From an uncultured Clostridia bacterium (GTDB taxonomy: Bacteria; Bacillota; Clostridia; TANB77; CAG-508), in assembly GCA_944392885.1 (NCBI GenBank), contig CALXYG010000050.1, positions 1-40,874 of the forward strand: a stretch of DNA of 40,874 nucleotides. Direction: 5' to 3'. The notes under the pieces were generated by a model. The model worked only from the letters and a program-made list of their open reading frames with translations, had not been told where the DNA came from and did not search any database. How positions within the stretch are numbered: the stretch's first letter is position 1; each line of letters begins with the position of its first letter. Both the position numbers and the translations under genes were made by a program. Shown piece by piece: positions 29,839 through 37,820 of this stretch.

Positions 29839-31371
29839 ATGGATAAAAAACTTACAATGCTTATGATTCTAGATGGATTTGGAGTAAACAAGGAGAAAAA
29901 CGGAAATGCAATAGCAATTGCAAAAACACCAACACTTGACAAATTAATGAAACAATATCCAAACACTGTAATCCATACAAGTGGATTAGATGTTGGACTT
30001 CCTGAAGGACAAATGGGTAACTCAGAAGTTGGACATACAAATATAGGAGCAGGACGTATTATATATCAGGAACTAACTAAAATTACAAAGTCGATAGAAG
30101 ATGGTGATTTTTTCAGTATACCAGAATTTGTTGCTGCAATTGATAATTGCAAAAAAAATCATAGTAAATTGCATATTATGGGATTATTATCAGACGGAGG
30201 AGTACATAGTCATATACGCCATTTATATGGATTACTAGAACTTGCAAAAAGGAAAGATTTTGAAGATGTTTATGTACATTGTTTTTTAGATGGAAGAGAT
30301 ACTCCGCCAGCATCTGCTGAAACTTATATAGCGGAATTAGAAAAAAAGATGATAGAAAAAGGTGTTGGTAAAATTGCGAGCATCATGGGAAGATTTTATG
30401 CAATGGATAGAGATAAGCGTTGGGAAAGAATCCAAAAAGCCTATGATGCATTGGTTAATGGAGAGGGAGAAAAAAGTGCAAGTTCAATTCATGCTATAGA
30501 AAGTTCATATCAACAAGAAGTTTTTGATGAATTTGTAAAACCAACTGTAATAATAGGAGCAGATGGAAAGGCAATTGCAACAATTGCACAAAATGATTCT
30601 GTAATCTTCTTTAATTTTAGACCCGATAGGGCAAGAGAAATTACAAGAGCAATTGTGGACAACGAATTTAAAGAATTTGAAAAAAAATTACTCAGTTTAA
30701 ATTTTGTATGTTTTACTAATTATGATGAGACAATGCCAAATGTTAATATAGCATTTAAAAAATCAGAAATTAAAAATACAATTGGTGAATATATTAGTAA
30801 AAAAGGAATGACTCAACTTAGAATTGCTGAAACAGAAAAATATGCACATGTTACGTTTTTCTTTAATGGTGGAGAAGAAAAACAATATCCAGGAGAAGAC
30901 AGAATTTTAGTACCTTCGCCTAAAGTGGAAACATATGATCTAAAACCAGAAATGAGCGCTAACCTTGTAACAGATAAAGTAGTAGAAGCAATATTATCAC
31001 AAAAATATGACAATATTATTTTAAACTATGCTAATTGTGATATGGTAGGGCATACAGGAAGTTTAGAAGCTGCTATAAAAGCTGTTGAAACTATAGATGC
31101 ATGTGTAGCTAGAGTATTAGATGCTATTCAAAAAGTAAACGGTATTTTATTTATTACAGCAGATCATGGAAATGCAGAGCAAATGATAGATTATAAAACT
31201 GGAGAGCCACATACAGCACATACAACAAATGTTGTGCCTCTAATTTTAGTAGGAATGGATAAAGTGAAATTAAAAGAAGGAAAACTAGCAGATTTGGCAC
31301 CTACCATATTAGATAGTATGGGACTAGAAAAGCCAAAAGAAATGACAGGTGAAAGCCTAATAATAAAATAA
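29839..31371 (+). CDS. gpmI: Cofactor-independent phosphoglycerate mutase
   Basis: Mn-dependent enzyme converting 3- to 2-phosphoglycerate. The 510-aa protein starts MDKKLTMLMILDGFG. It carries the phospho-Ser motif MGNSEVGH, the insert domain with DGRDTPP and GRFYAMDRD, FRPDRAR, and the metal motifs ADHGNAEQM and HTAHTTN near the end. The ATG at 29839 follows AAGGAAGG by 8 bases; the longer frame from 29785 adds non-family sequence. It ends the glycolytic cluster, which lacks eno here. Confidence 0.97.
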   Translation: MDKKLTMLMILDGFGVNKEKNGNAIAIAKTPTLDKLMKQYPNTVIHTSGLDVGLPEGQMGNSEVGHTNIGAGRIIYQELTKITKSIEDGDFFSIPEFVAAIDNCKKNHSKLHIMGLLSDGGVHSHIRHLYGLLELAKRKDFEDVYVHCFLDGRDTPPASAETYIAELEKKMIEKGVGKIASIMGRFYAMDRDKRWERIQKAYDALVNGEGEKSASSIHAIESSYQQEVFDEFVKPTVIIGADGKAIATIAQNDSVIFFNFRPDRAREITRAIVDNEFKEFEKKLLSLNFVCFTNYDETMPNVNIAFKKSEIKNTIGEYISKKGMTQLRIAETEKYAHVTFFFNGGEEKQYPGEDRILVPSPKVETYDLKPEMSANLVTDKVVEAILSQKYDNIILNYANCDMVGHTGSLEAAIKAVETIDACVARVLDAIQKVNGILFITADHGNAEQMIDYKTGEPHTAHTTNVVPLILVGMDKVKLKEGKLADLAPTILDSMGLEKPKEMTGESLIIK

Positions 31372-31408
31372 AGATGCAGCAATAAAACGTTTCAAAGGGG
31401 GAAGCGGT

Positions 31409-32065
31409 TTGAAAGAAACACCCAAGATGAAAAAATTGTATTCGGATATACAAAATCAGTTATTTTATATGATTCCTGAAAAATTTGATAAAATATATTT
31501 ATATGCATCTATTATGGAACAAGTTGAAGGTATGCCAATAGGAGAAATGTATTTTTATTATTTTCCAAAAGGAATATTAAAGAAAAGACCTGTTAATGTA
31601 TATGAAATTCCAAATAAGTTTAATATAGAAGATGAAGTATATTCTAAATTAATTAATGATTTATATAAAACAATAAAGAAACTTCGAGAAGAAACAATAG
31701 AGTCTGGGCAAAAAGTATGGACCAATTTAACACTTTCTATAGAAAATTACAAATTTTCTATAGAATATAATTTTGATGACTTAAGTCTATCTCCATACTC
31801 TAATTATGAAAGACATATCATTTGGAGATATGAACATTTACAAAAAGATTTATGTACATATAACCGAAAAGAACGCGAATTACTAAATCGATATATGCAA
31901 AACAGGCAGGAAAACGAAAAAAAAGACTTGTATCAAGAACCTATTTATCAAAACAGTAATAAACGAATAATTGATTATGATATAAATATATCTACTGAAA
32001 CTGAAGAAAAAAATGAATCTGAAAAAATTACAGAAAAAAATCAAATATTAAATGTCAAAAATTAG
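31409..32065 (+). CDS. YezG-like (DUF600) immunity-family protein, orphan
   Basis: 218-aa protein whose first ~150 residues resemble the YezG/DUF600 family: MKKLYSDIQNQLFYMIPEKFDKIYLYA, EMYFYYF, KVWTNLTLSIE, SPYSNYERHIIWRYEHL. Known members are immunity proteins against LXG-type toxins such as YeeF. The last ~65 residues are a charged, Asn/Glu-rich extension not expected in the family. The start is TTG 31409 after AAGGGGG. No toxin gene is nearby; neighbours are gpmI and Fe-S genes. It may be an orphan immunity gene or have a housekeeping role. Confidence 0.65.
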   Translation: MKETPKMKKLYSDIQNQLFYMIPEKFDKIYLYASIMEQVEGMPIGEMYFYYFPKGILKKRPVNVYEIPNKFNIEDEVYSKLINDLYKTIKKLREETIESGQKVWTNLTLSIENYKFSIEYNFDDLSLSPYSNYERHIIWRYEHLQKDLCTYNRKERELLNRYMQNRQENEKKDLYQEPIYQNSNKRIIDYDINISTETEEKNESEKITEKNQILNVKN

Positions 32066-32105
32066 GAATGCCTAATTAATATATACTTTGAAAGGAGCTA
32101 AAAAT

Positions 32106-32798
32106 ATGATTTATTCAAAGGAAGTAGAAGAAATGTGCAAGGTAGCAAAAGGAGTAGACCATGGGCCAGCGCCAATCCCACAAGAAGGAAAGTGGACAAA
32201 ATCTAAAGAAATCAAAGATATTTCTGGATTAACACATGGAATTGGCTGGTGTGCACCACAGCAGGGAGCATGTAAACTAACTTTAAATGTAAAAGAAGGA
32301 ATTATTCAAGAAGCATTAGTAGAAACAATTGGATGCTCTGGAATGACACATTCAGCTGCAATGGCTGGTGAAATATTAGTAGGAAAAACAATATTAGAGG
32401 CATTAAATACAGATTTAGTTTGTGATGCTATTAATACTGCAATGAGAGAACTATTCCTACAAATTGTATATGGTAGAACACAATCTGCTTTTTCTGAGGG
32501 TGGACTTACAATAGGAGCAGGATTAGAAGATTTAGGAAAAGGCCATAGAAGTCAAGTTGGCACAATTTATAGTACATTAGAAAAAGGACCAAGATACTTG
32601 GAACTTGCAGAAGGATATATTGTAGAAATAGGACTAGACAAAGAGAATCAGATTATCGGTTACAAGTATGTGAACCTAGGAAAAATGATGGAAAATATTA
32701 AAAAGGGAATTGAACCACAAGAAGCAATTGAAAAGGCGAGTGGTACATATGGAAGATTTGAAGAAGCAGTTAAGAAAATAGACCCTAGAAAAGAATAA
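32106..32798 (+). CDS. IscU/NifU-N-like Fe-S scaffold protein
   Basis: 230-aa protein related to IscU/NifU N-terminal scaffolds. Candidate ligands are C49 (GIGWCAP), C56 (QGACKL) and C77 (IGCSGM), arranged in the scaffold style, with further conserved-looking GLTIGAGLEDLGKGHRS. It is longer than IscU (~130 aa), with a C-terminal extension. AAAGGAG fits the ATG at 32106, not an earlier in-frame codon at 32088. It directly precedes the GGGtGRT gene (36-base gap), a pairing common in anaerobic Clostridia. A role in metallocluster handling is inferred. Confidence 0.8.
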   Translation: MIYSKEVEEMCKVAKGVDHGPAPIPQEGKWTKSKEIKDISGLTHGIGWCAPQQGACKLTLNVKEGIIQEALVETIGCSGMTHSAAMAGEILVGKTILEALNTDLVCDAINTAMRELFLQIVYGRTQSAFSEGGLTIGAGLEDLGKGHRSQVGTIYSTLEKGPRYLELAEGYIVEIGLDKENQIIGYKYVNLGKMMENIKKGIEPQEAIEKASGTYGRFEEAVKKIDPRKE

Positions 32799-32834
32799 AA
32801 ATGAATATAATAAAGAATTTAAGGAGGAACGAAA

Positions 32835-33833
32835 ATGGCACTATTTGAAGGGTATGAAAGAAGAATTGGACAAATAAAACCGGTAATGGAAAAATACGGA
32901 ATTAAGGATTTTGATGATGCTCTTAATATTTGCAAAGCAAAGGGACTTAACCCATATGACATCGTAAAAGGAGTACAACCAATTTGTTTTGAAAATGCAT
33001 GTTGGGCATACACATTGGGGGCTGCTATTGCAATAAAAAGTGGCTGTACAAAAGCATATGAGGCAGCAAAAGCAATAGGAGAAGGATTGCAAGCTTTTTG
33101 TATTCCTGGTTCTGTTGCAGATGATAGAAAAGTAGGACTGGGACACGGAAATTTAGCTTCTATGCTACTTTCAGAAGACACAAAATGTTTTGCTTTTTTA
33201 GCAGGGCATGAAAGTTTTGCAGCAGCAGAAGGAGCAATTGGGATTGCGAAATCTGCAAACAAAGTTAGAAAAGAACCTTTAAGAGTTATTTTAAATGGTT
33301 TAGGAAAAGACGCAGCACAAGTAATTTCAAGAATAAACGGATTTACATATGTAAAAACAGATTTTGACTTTTTTACCGGAAAAGTAAATGTTATAGAAGA
33401 AATTGCATATTCTACTGGAGAAAGAAGCAAAGTTCGTTGTTATGGAGCAAATGATGTACGTGAAGGAGTTGCTATTATGTGGCTGGAGGATGTAGATGTT
33501 TCTATTACAGGTAACTCAACAAACCCAACTAGATTCCAGCATCCAGTAGCAGGAACTTATAAAAAAGAAAGAATAGAAAACGGAAAAAAATATTTCTCTG
33601 TTGCATCTGGTGGTGGAACAGGAAGAACACTTCATCCAGATAATATGGCAGCAGGACCTGCTTCTTACGGTATGACAGACACAATGGGAAGAATGCATTC
33701 AGATGCACAATTTGCAGGTTCATCTTCTGTACCTGCTCATGTAGAGATGATGGGGTTAATTGGAATGGGTAACAATCCAATGGTTGGCGCCACTGTATCT
33801 GTTGCAGTAGCAATAGAAGAGGCAATGAAATAA
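32835..33833 (+). CDS. GGGtGRT protein (unknown function)
   Basis: 332-aa protein of the family named for its GGGTGRT motif, here at residues 259-265 in VASGGGTGRTLHPDN. Other conserved stretches are GLGHGNLASMLL, FLAGHESFAAAEGAIGIAKSAN and MTDTMGRMHSDAQFAGSSSVPAH. Several Cys (near residues 35, 50-56) and His residues could bind a cofactor. Its biochemical role is unknown to me. It forms an operon with the IscU-like gene (GGAGG before the ATG) and ends at a terminator, so it probably acts in Fe-S or related metal-cofactor biology. Confidence 0.88.
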   Translation: MALFEGYERRIGQIKPVMEKYGIKDFDDALNICKAKGLNPYDIVKGVQPICFENACWAYTLGAAIAIKSGCTKAYEAAKAIGEGLQAFCIPGSVADDRKVGLGHGNLASMLLSEDTKCFAFLAGHESFAAAEGAIGIAKSANKVRKEPLRVILNGLGKDAAQVISRINGFTYVKTDFDFFTGKVNVIEEIAYSTGERSKVRCYGANDVREGVAIMWLEDVDVSITGNSTNPTRFQHPVAGTYKKERIENGKKYFSVASGGGTGRTLHPDNMAAGPASYGMTDTMGRMHSDAQFAGSSSVPAHVEMMGLIGMGNNPMVGATVSVAVAIEEAMK

Positions 33834-33844
33834 TATTGAAATTA

Positions 33845-33897
33845 AAAATGGAGAAGTTACTTGCGTTAAAAACAAATTCAAGTGAGTTCTCCTTTTT
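33845..33897 (+). terminator. Terminator after the GGGtGRT gene
   Basis: GGAGAA 33850-33855 pairs with TTCTCC 33887-33892, an inner ACTTG/CAAGT stem (33859-33863 with 33879-33883) extends it, and TTTTT follows. Confidence 0.75.
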
Positions 33898-33898
33898 G

Positions 33899-33927
33899 TT
33901 GCGTTTTTTTATTTAATTTGATATACT
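33899..33927 (+). promoter_or_regulatory. Promoter of the 80-aa protein / mnmA unit
   Basis: TTGCGT 33899-33904, a 17-base spacer and TATACT 33922-33927. It is likely to drive the small protein gene and mnmA-sufCB downstream. Confidence 0.55.
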
Positions 33928-33950
33928 ATAAAAATAAAAGAGGGGTATAA

Positions 33951-34193
33951 ATGGAAAATAAAGAAGATTGGGAAGAACTAGAAAAATGGCAAAGAGAAAA
34001 AAATGAGAAAAACATAAAGGAATATGGCGCCAATTTAGATAGACCAGAATTTAAAAAAACAAGAAAAAAAATAACTGCTATAACAAAATTTGCTGATAAA
34101 TTAATGTGGGGATTTTGTTATTTGCTAATATTTTTACCTATTGGTTGTCTAATATATCTGATTATATATATAATTACTAATAGCGGTCTTTAA
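33951..34193 (+). CDS. 80-aa hypothetical membrane protein
   Basis: Small protein with a charged N-terminal half (residues 1-45, rich in Lys and Glu) and one long or two short hydrophobic segments (~50-77, WGFCYLLIFLPIGCLIYLII). AGGGG precedes the ATG. It lies 22 bases before mnmA and is probably co-transcribed with it. I do not recognise the family. Confidence 0.7.
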   Translation: MENKEDWEELEKWQREKNEKNIKEYGANLDRPEFKKTRKKITAITKFADKLMWGFCYLLIFLPIGCLIYLIIYIITNSGL

Positions 34194-34215
34194 AATTATA
34201 GTAAAAAGAGGTAAC

Positions 34216-35265
34216 ATGAAAAAGAGAGTATTATTAGGAATGAGCGGAGGCGTAGATAGTAGCGTAGCAGCAATTGTTTTAAAAAAACAGGGATTTGAAG
34301 TTATTGGAATAACCATGAATTTATGGGAAACAGAAGGTGGATCTAACCTTTATATTGCACAAGATGCAAAAAAAATTTGTGACTATTTACAAATACCACA
34401 CTATACATTTGATTTTATAAAAGAATTTGAAAATCATGTTATAAAAGATTTTTGCAATTGCTATGCTAAGTGTAAAACACCAAATCCTTGTATTGAGTGT
34501 AATAGATATTTAAAATTCGGAGCTATGTGGCAAAAAGCACAAGAACTAAAATGTGATTATATTTCAACAGGGCACTATGCAAAAACAGAATTTGATACAA
34601 ACTATGGACAAGTAGTTTTAAAAAAATCAAATTCACTTCATAAAGACCAAAGTTATGTGTTATGGAATATTCCAAAAGAGCTAATCGAAAAAATACTACT
34701 ACCACTAGGTGAATACAAGGAAAAGGCAGAAATTCGAACAATAGCAGCTAAATACAATTTACCAGTAGCTACAAAGCCAGATAGCCAAGATATTTGTTTT
34801 ATTCCAAATGGAAACTATAAAGATTTTCTAGAAAAATATGCTAATTTTAAGAAATTAGAGGGGAACATCGTAACAACAGAAGGAGAAATACTAGGAAAAC
34901 ATAAAGGTTTGTACAATTATACAATTGGACAAAGAAAAGGACTTGGTATATCACATAAAACACCATTGTTTGTAATAGGATTTAGACCAGAAAAAAACGA
35001 ATTAATAGTAGGGGAAGAAGAAAAATTATATTGCAGAGAAATAGAAGCAACAGAAGTAAATTGGCTATTAGATAAAACCTATACAAAACCAAAACAAATA
35101 ATGGCTAAAACAAGATATACTGCAAAAGAGGCAAAAGCTACTATATTTCCCACTGAAAATGGAACAATAAAGGTAGTTTTTGAAGAACCACAAAGAGCAG
35201 TAACACCAGGGCAATCAATTGTTTTTTATAATGAAAATGTTGTACTTGGTGGGGGGAAAATATAA
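34216..35265 (+). CDS. mnmA: tRNA-specific 2-thiouridylase MnmA
   Basis: Adds sulfur to U34 of tRNA-Lys, -Glu and -Gln using ATP and persulfide from a cysteine desulfurase. The 349-aa protein has the PP-loop SGGVDSSV (~9-16), the first catalytic Cys in NPCIECN, the second in DSQDICFIP, and GQRKGLGIS. AGAGG precedes the ATG. It lies directly before sufC, so tRNA thiolation and Fe-S assembly are transcribed together and share sulfur supply. Confidence 0.95.
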   Translation: MKKRVLLGMSGGVDSSVAAIVLKKQGFEVIGITMNLWETEGGSNLYIAQDAKKICDYLQIPHYTFDFIKEFENHVIKDFCNCYAKCKTPNPCIECNRYLKFGAMWQKAQELKCDYISTGHYAKTEFDTNYGQVVLKKSNSLHKDQSYVLWNIPKELIEKILLPLGEYKEKAEIRTIAAKYNLPVATKPDSQDICFIPNGNYKDFLEKYANFKKLEGNIVTTEGEILGKHKGLYNYTIGQRKGLGISHKTPLFVIGFRPEKNELIVGEEEKLYCREIEATEVNWLLDKTYTKPKQIMAKTRYTAKEAKATIFPTENGTIKVVFEEPQRAVTPGQSIVFYNENVVLGGGKI

Positions 35266-35289
35266 CACATATGTAAGAGAGGAGAGAAA

Positions 35290-36030
35290 ATGTTAGAAAT
35301 AAAAGATCTGTGTTTTACAAGAGATAATAAAAAAATATTGGAACATGTAAATGTAACATTAGAAACAGATAAATTTATTGTTATAACAGGACCAAACGGT
35401 TCTGGAAAATCTACTTTAGCAAAAATGATAATGGGAATTGAAAAACCAGATAGCGGAAGCATATTATGGAATGGAGAGGATATTACAAAATTACCTATTT
35501 ATGAAAGAGCAAAAAAAGGAATTGGCTTTGCTTTTCAGCAACCAGTTAAATTTAAGGGAATCACAGTATATGATTTACTGAAGTTATCAGCACAAAAGGA
35601 TATTACAAAAAAGGAAGCATGTGAAATTTTATCTAGGGTAGGACTGTGTGCTAATGAATATGTAGATAGAGAAGTAAATAGTTCTTTATCAGGTGGCGAA
35701 CTAAAAAGAATAGAAATAGCGACTATTTCTATACAAAAATCCAAACTTACGATTTTTGATGAACCTGAGGCAGGAATTGATTTATGGAGTTTCCAAAATT
35801 TGATTCAAGTGTTTGAAAAGATGAGAAAGGAAACCAAAGGAACAACTATTATTATTTCTCACCAAGAAAGAATATTAGAAATTGCAGATGAAATATTGCT
35901 TATGAAAGAAGGAAAGATAGAAAGAAAAGGTGAAAAGACTGAAATTTTACCACTAGTGCTTTCAAAACCAGTATGTTGTAAGTTAGGAGGAAATAAAAGT
36001 GGAAAACGTAGACAAAGAATTACTAAATAA
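35290..36030 (+). CDS. SufC-type Fe-S assembly ATPase
   Basis: ABC ATPase (246 aa) that powers Fe-S cluster assembly on SufB. It has Walker A GPNGSGKST (~36-44), Q-loop FAFQQP, signature SLSGGELKR, Walker B LTIFDEPEAG and the switch His in IISHQER. A Cys-Cys pair and a basic tail close the protein. GAGAGGAG precedes the ATG. It overlaps the next gene by 32 bases, so both products are made together. It is closest to the two-gene minimal SufBC systems of archaea and anaerobic bacteria. Confidence 0.9.
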   Translation: MLEIKDLCFTRDNKKILEHVNVTLETDKFIVITGPNGSGKSTLAKMIMGIEKPDSGSILWNGEDITKLPIYERAKKGIGFAFQQPVKFKGITVYDLLKLSAQKDITKKEACEILSRVGLCANEYVDREVNSSLSGGELKRIEIATISIQKSKLTIFDEPEAGIDLWSFQNLIQVFEKMRKETKGTTIIISHQERILEIADEILLMKEGKIERKGEKTEILPLVLSKPVCCKLGGNKSGKRRQRITK

Positions 36031-36913
36031 AATAGCAGACACCTCTGAATTTGAAGGAGCTTATAACATCCGAAAAAATGGGCAAGGCATTGAAAGAAAA
36101 GTAACGCCTAATATTAACATTTTAACAAAAACAGATAAACCAGGTATTGACATTTATATTAAGGAAAATACAAAGTATGAATTTGTACACATTCCGGTTA
36201 TTATTACAGAAAGTGGACTTAATGATATTGTATACAATGATTTTTATATTGGAAAAAATGCTAATGTAGTTATTATTGCAGGATGTGGTATTCATAATGA
36301 TCATCATAAAGATTCACAGCATGACGGAATTCATCGATTTTTCTTAGAAGAAGGGGCAAAAGTAAAATACGTTGAAAAACATTATGGAGAGGGCACAGGA
36401 GATGGAAAACGAATTTTAAATCCGGTAACAGAAGTATATCTAAAGCAAGGTAGCAATTTGGAGATGGAAACAGTGCAAATAAAAGGAGTAGACCATAGTA
36501 TTCGCATAACAAAAGGAGAGCTGGGTGTAAATACAAATTTAGTAATTTCTGAAAAAATCATGACAGGTGGAGCACAATATGCAAAAACAATATTTGAAGT
36601 AGAACTCAAAGGTGAAAATGCAAGCACAAAAGTAACCTCAAGATCAGTTGCAACAGAAAAGTCATGCCAACAATTCGAATCAAAAATAATAGGAAACACA
36701 AAATGTTTTGGCCATGTGGAATGTGATGCAATTATCAAAGACAGCGCAAAAGTAATTGCAATACCTGAAATTGTAGCAAATAATGTAGAGGCAAATTTAA
36801 TACATGAAGCTGCTATTGGAAAAATTGCAGGAGAACAATTAATGAAACTAATGACACTAGGACTTACTGAAAAAGAGGCAGAAGAAGAAATTATAAAAGG
36901 CTTTTTGAAATAG
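35999..36913 (+). CDS. SufB/SufD-like Fe-S scaffold (minimal form)
   Basis: 304-aa member of the SufB/SufD family. It is shorter than SufB (~465 aa), as expected of the ancestral two-gene system. The C-terminal beta-helix shows YNDFYIGKNANVVIIAGCGIH, VEKHYGEGTGDGKRI, SRSVATEKS and the helix EAAIGKIAGEQL. Possible cluster ligands are the Cys in AGCGIHN and in KCFGHVEC. The start is GTG 35999, with AGGAGG 35985-35990 eight bases upstream, inside sufC. No SufS, SufU or full SufD is adjacent, so it likely works as a SufC2B2 complex. Confidence 0.88.
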   Translation: MENVDKELLNKIADTSEFEGAYNIRKNGQGIERKVTPNINILTKTDKPGIDIYIKENTKYEFVHIPVIITESGLNDIVYNDFYIGKNANVVIIAGCGIHNDHHKDSQHDGIHRFFLEEGAKVKYVEKHYGEGTGDGKRILNPVTEVYLKQGSNLEMETVQIKGVDHSIRITKGELGVNTNLVISEKIMTGGAQYAKTIFEVELKGENASTKVTSRSVATEKSCQQFESKIIGNTKCFGHVECDAIIKDSAKVIAIPEIVANNVEANLIHEAAIGKIAGEQLMKLMTLGLTEKEAEEEIIKGFLK

Positions 36914-36919
36914 AAAAGG

Positions 36920-36974
36920 TCAATGGGGTATTTTAGTTGGAAAAAATTTTTTCATAGTGTCCCATTGATTTTTT
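36920..36974 (+). terminator. Terminator after sufB-like gene
   Basis: TCAATGGG 36920-36927 pairs with CCCATTGA 36961-36968, a smaller GAAAAAA/TTTTTTC stem sits in the loop, and six T follow. Confidence 0.75.
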
Positions 36975-36978
36975 AAAT

Positions 36979-37027
36979 ATTGCGCAGGAAAAATTTTTAC
37001 ACTTATTGTAGAACCTAAACATACATA
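36979..37027 (-). repeat. Dispersed intergenic repeat, copy C
   Basis: On the minus strand this reads TATGTTTAGGTTCT, then AAGTGTAAAAA and CCTGCGCAA, parallel to copies A and B. It lies just after the sufB-like terminator; the rest of the gap up to 37084 shows nothing else. Confidence 0.4.
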
Positions 37028-37084
37028 AGTTAAATTGAAAGGACAAAGAAAAAAGTTCAGAAGCGATATTTATTAAAAAAATGG

Positions 37085-37113
37085 TTGCTATTTTTTTCAA
37101 ATTAAGATAAAAT
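37085..37113 (+). promoter_or_regulatory. Promoter of the HD-protein/secDF unit
   Basis: TTGCTA 37085-37090, a 17-base spacer and TAAAAT 37108-37113. Confidence 0.6.
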
Positions 37114-37146
37114 CTAAAAAGATTGATATAGGAAGGGGACATTCAT

Positions 37147-37806
37147 TTGATAGAGTTAGAGGATGTAAAGCAGAATCAAGAAGTACAAGAGCTAGTAATA
37201 GGAGCACAAAAACAACTTGATGTATTAGGTTATACTGAACATTCAATTAGACACATCCAGATTGTATCAGAAAGAGCTGGTAAAATTCTAAAAGATTTAG
37301 GTTATAATGAAAGAAAAGTAGAACTGGCTAAAATAGCAGGGTATCTACATGATATTGGAAATTGTGTAAACCGTGTTGACCATGCTCATAGCGGAGCTAT
37401 TATCGCTTACAACATCTTAAAAGATATGGGAATGGATATAAAAGAAAGAACAGAAATCATGATGGCAATAGGAAACCACGATGAAGAAACTGGAACAGCA
37501 GTAAGTGAAATATCAGCAGCTTTAATTTTAGCGGACAAATCTGATGTACATAGAGATAGGGTATGTAAGAAAAATATGTCAAATTTTGATATTCATGACA
37601 GAGTAAACTATGCAGTGACAGATGCACAGCTTAAATTGAATGTTGAAAAAAGAATAGTTACATTAGACTTAACAATTGATAACAACATTTGCCCAGTATT
37701 AGATTATTTTGAGATATTTATGGAAAGAACCATGATGAGTAAATATGCAGCAAAGTTTCTAAAAATATGGTTTGAATTAATTATTAATGACACAAAACTA
37801 TTATAG
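37147..37806 (+). CDS. HD-domain phosphohydrolase-like protein
   Basis: 219-aa protein with an HD metal-binding domain: HSIRHIQIVSERAG (first His), YLHDIGN (the HD pair), HAHSGAIIAYNIL and a distal GNHDEE/ADKSDVHRDR. Such proteins hydrolyse phosphoesters in nucleotides or signals; the substrate cannot be told. The start is TTG 37147, 8 bases after AGGAAGGGG; no ATG fits. It lies 14 bases before secD and is likely co-transcribed. Confidence 0.85.
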   Translation: MIELEDVKQNQEVQELVIGAQKQLDVLGYTEHSIRHIQIVSERAGKILKDLGYNERKVELAKIAGYLHDIGNCVNRVDHAHSGAIIAYNILKDMGMDIKERTEIMMAIGNHDEETGTAVSEISAALILADKSDVHRDRVCKKNMSNFDIHDRVNYAVTDAQLKLNVEKRIVTLDLTIDNNICPVLDYFEIFMERTMMSKYAAKFLKIWFELIINDTKLL

Positions 37807-37820
37807 GAGGAAATACAAAC

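Noticed and set aside
32841-33430. Long minus-strand ORFs inside the GGGtGRT gene
   Set aside because: They mirror a strongly coding plus-strand frame, have Cys/Ser/Phe-rich composition and no ribosome sites.
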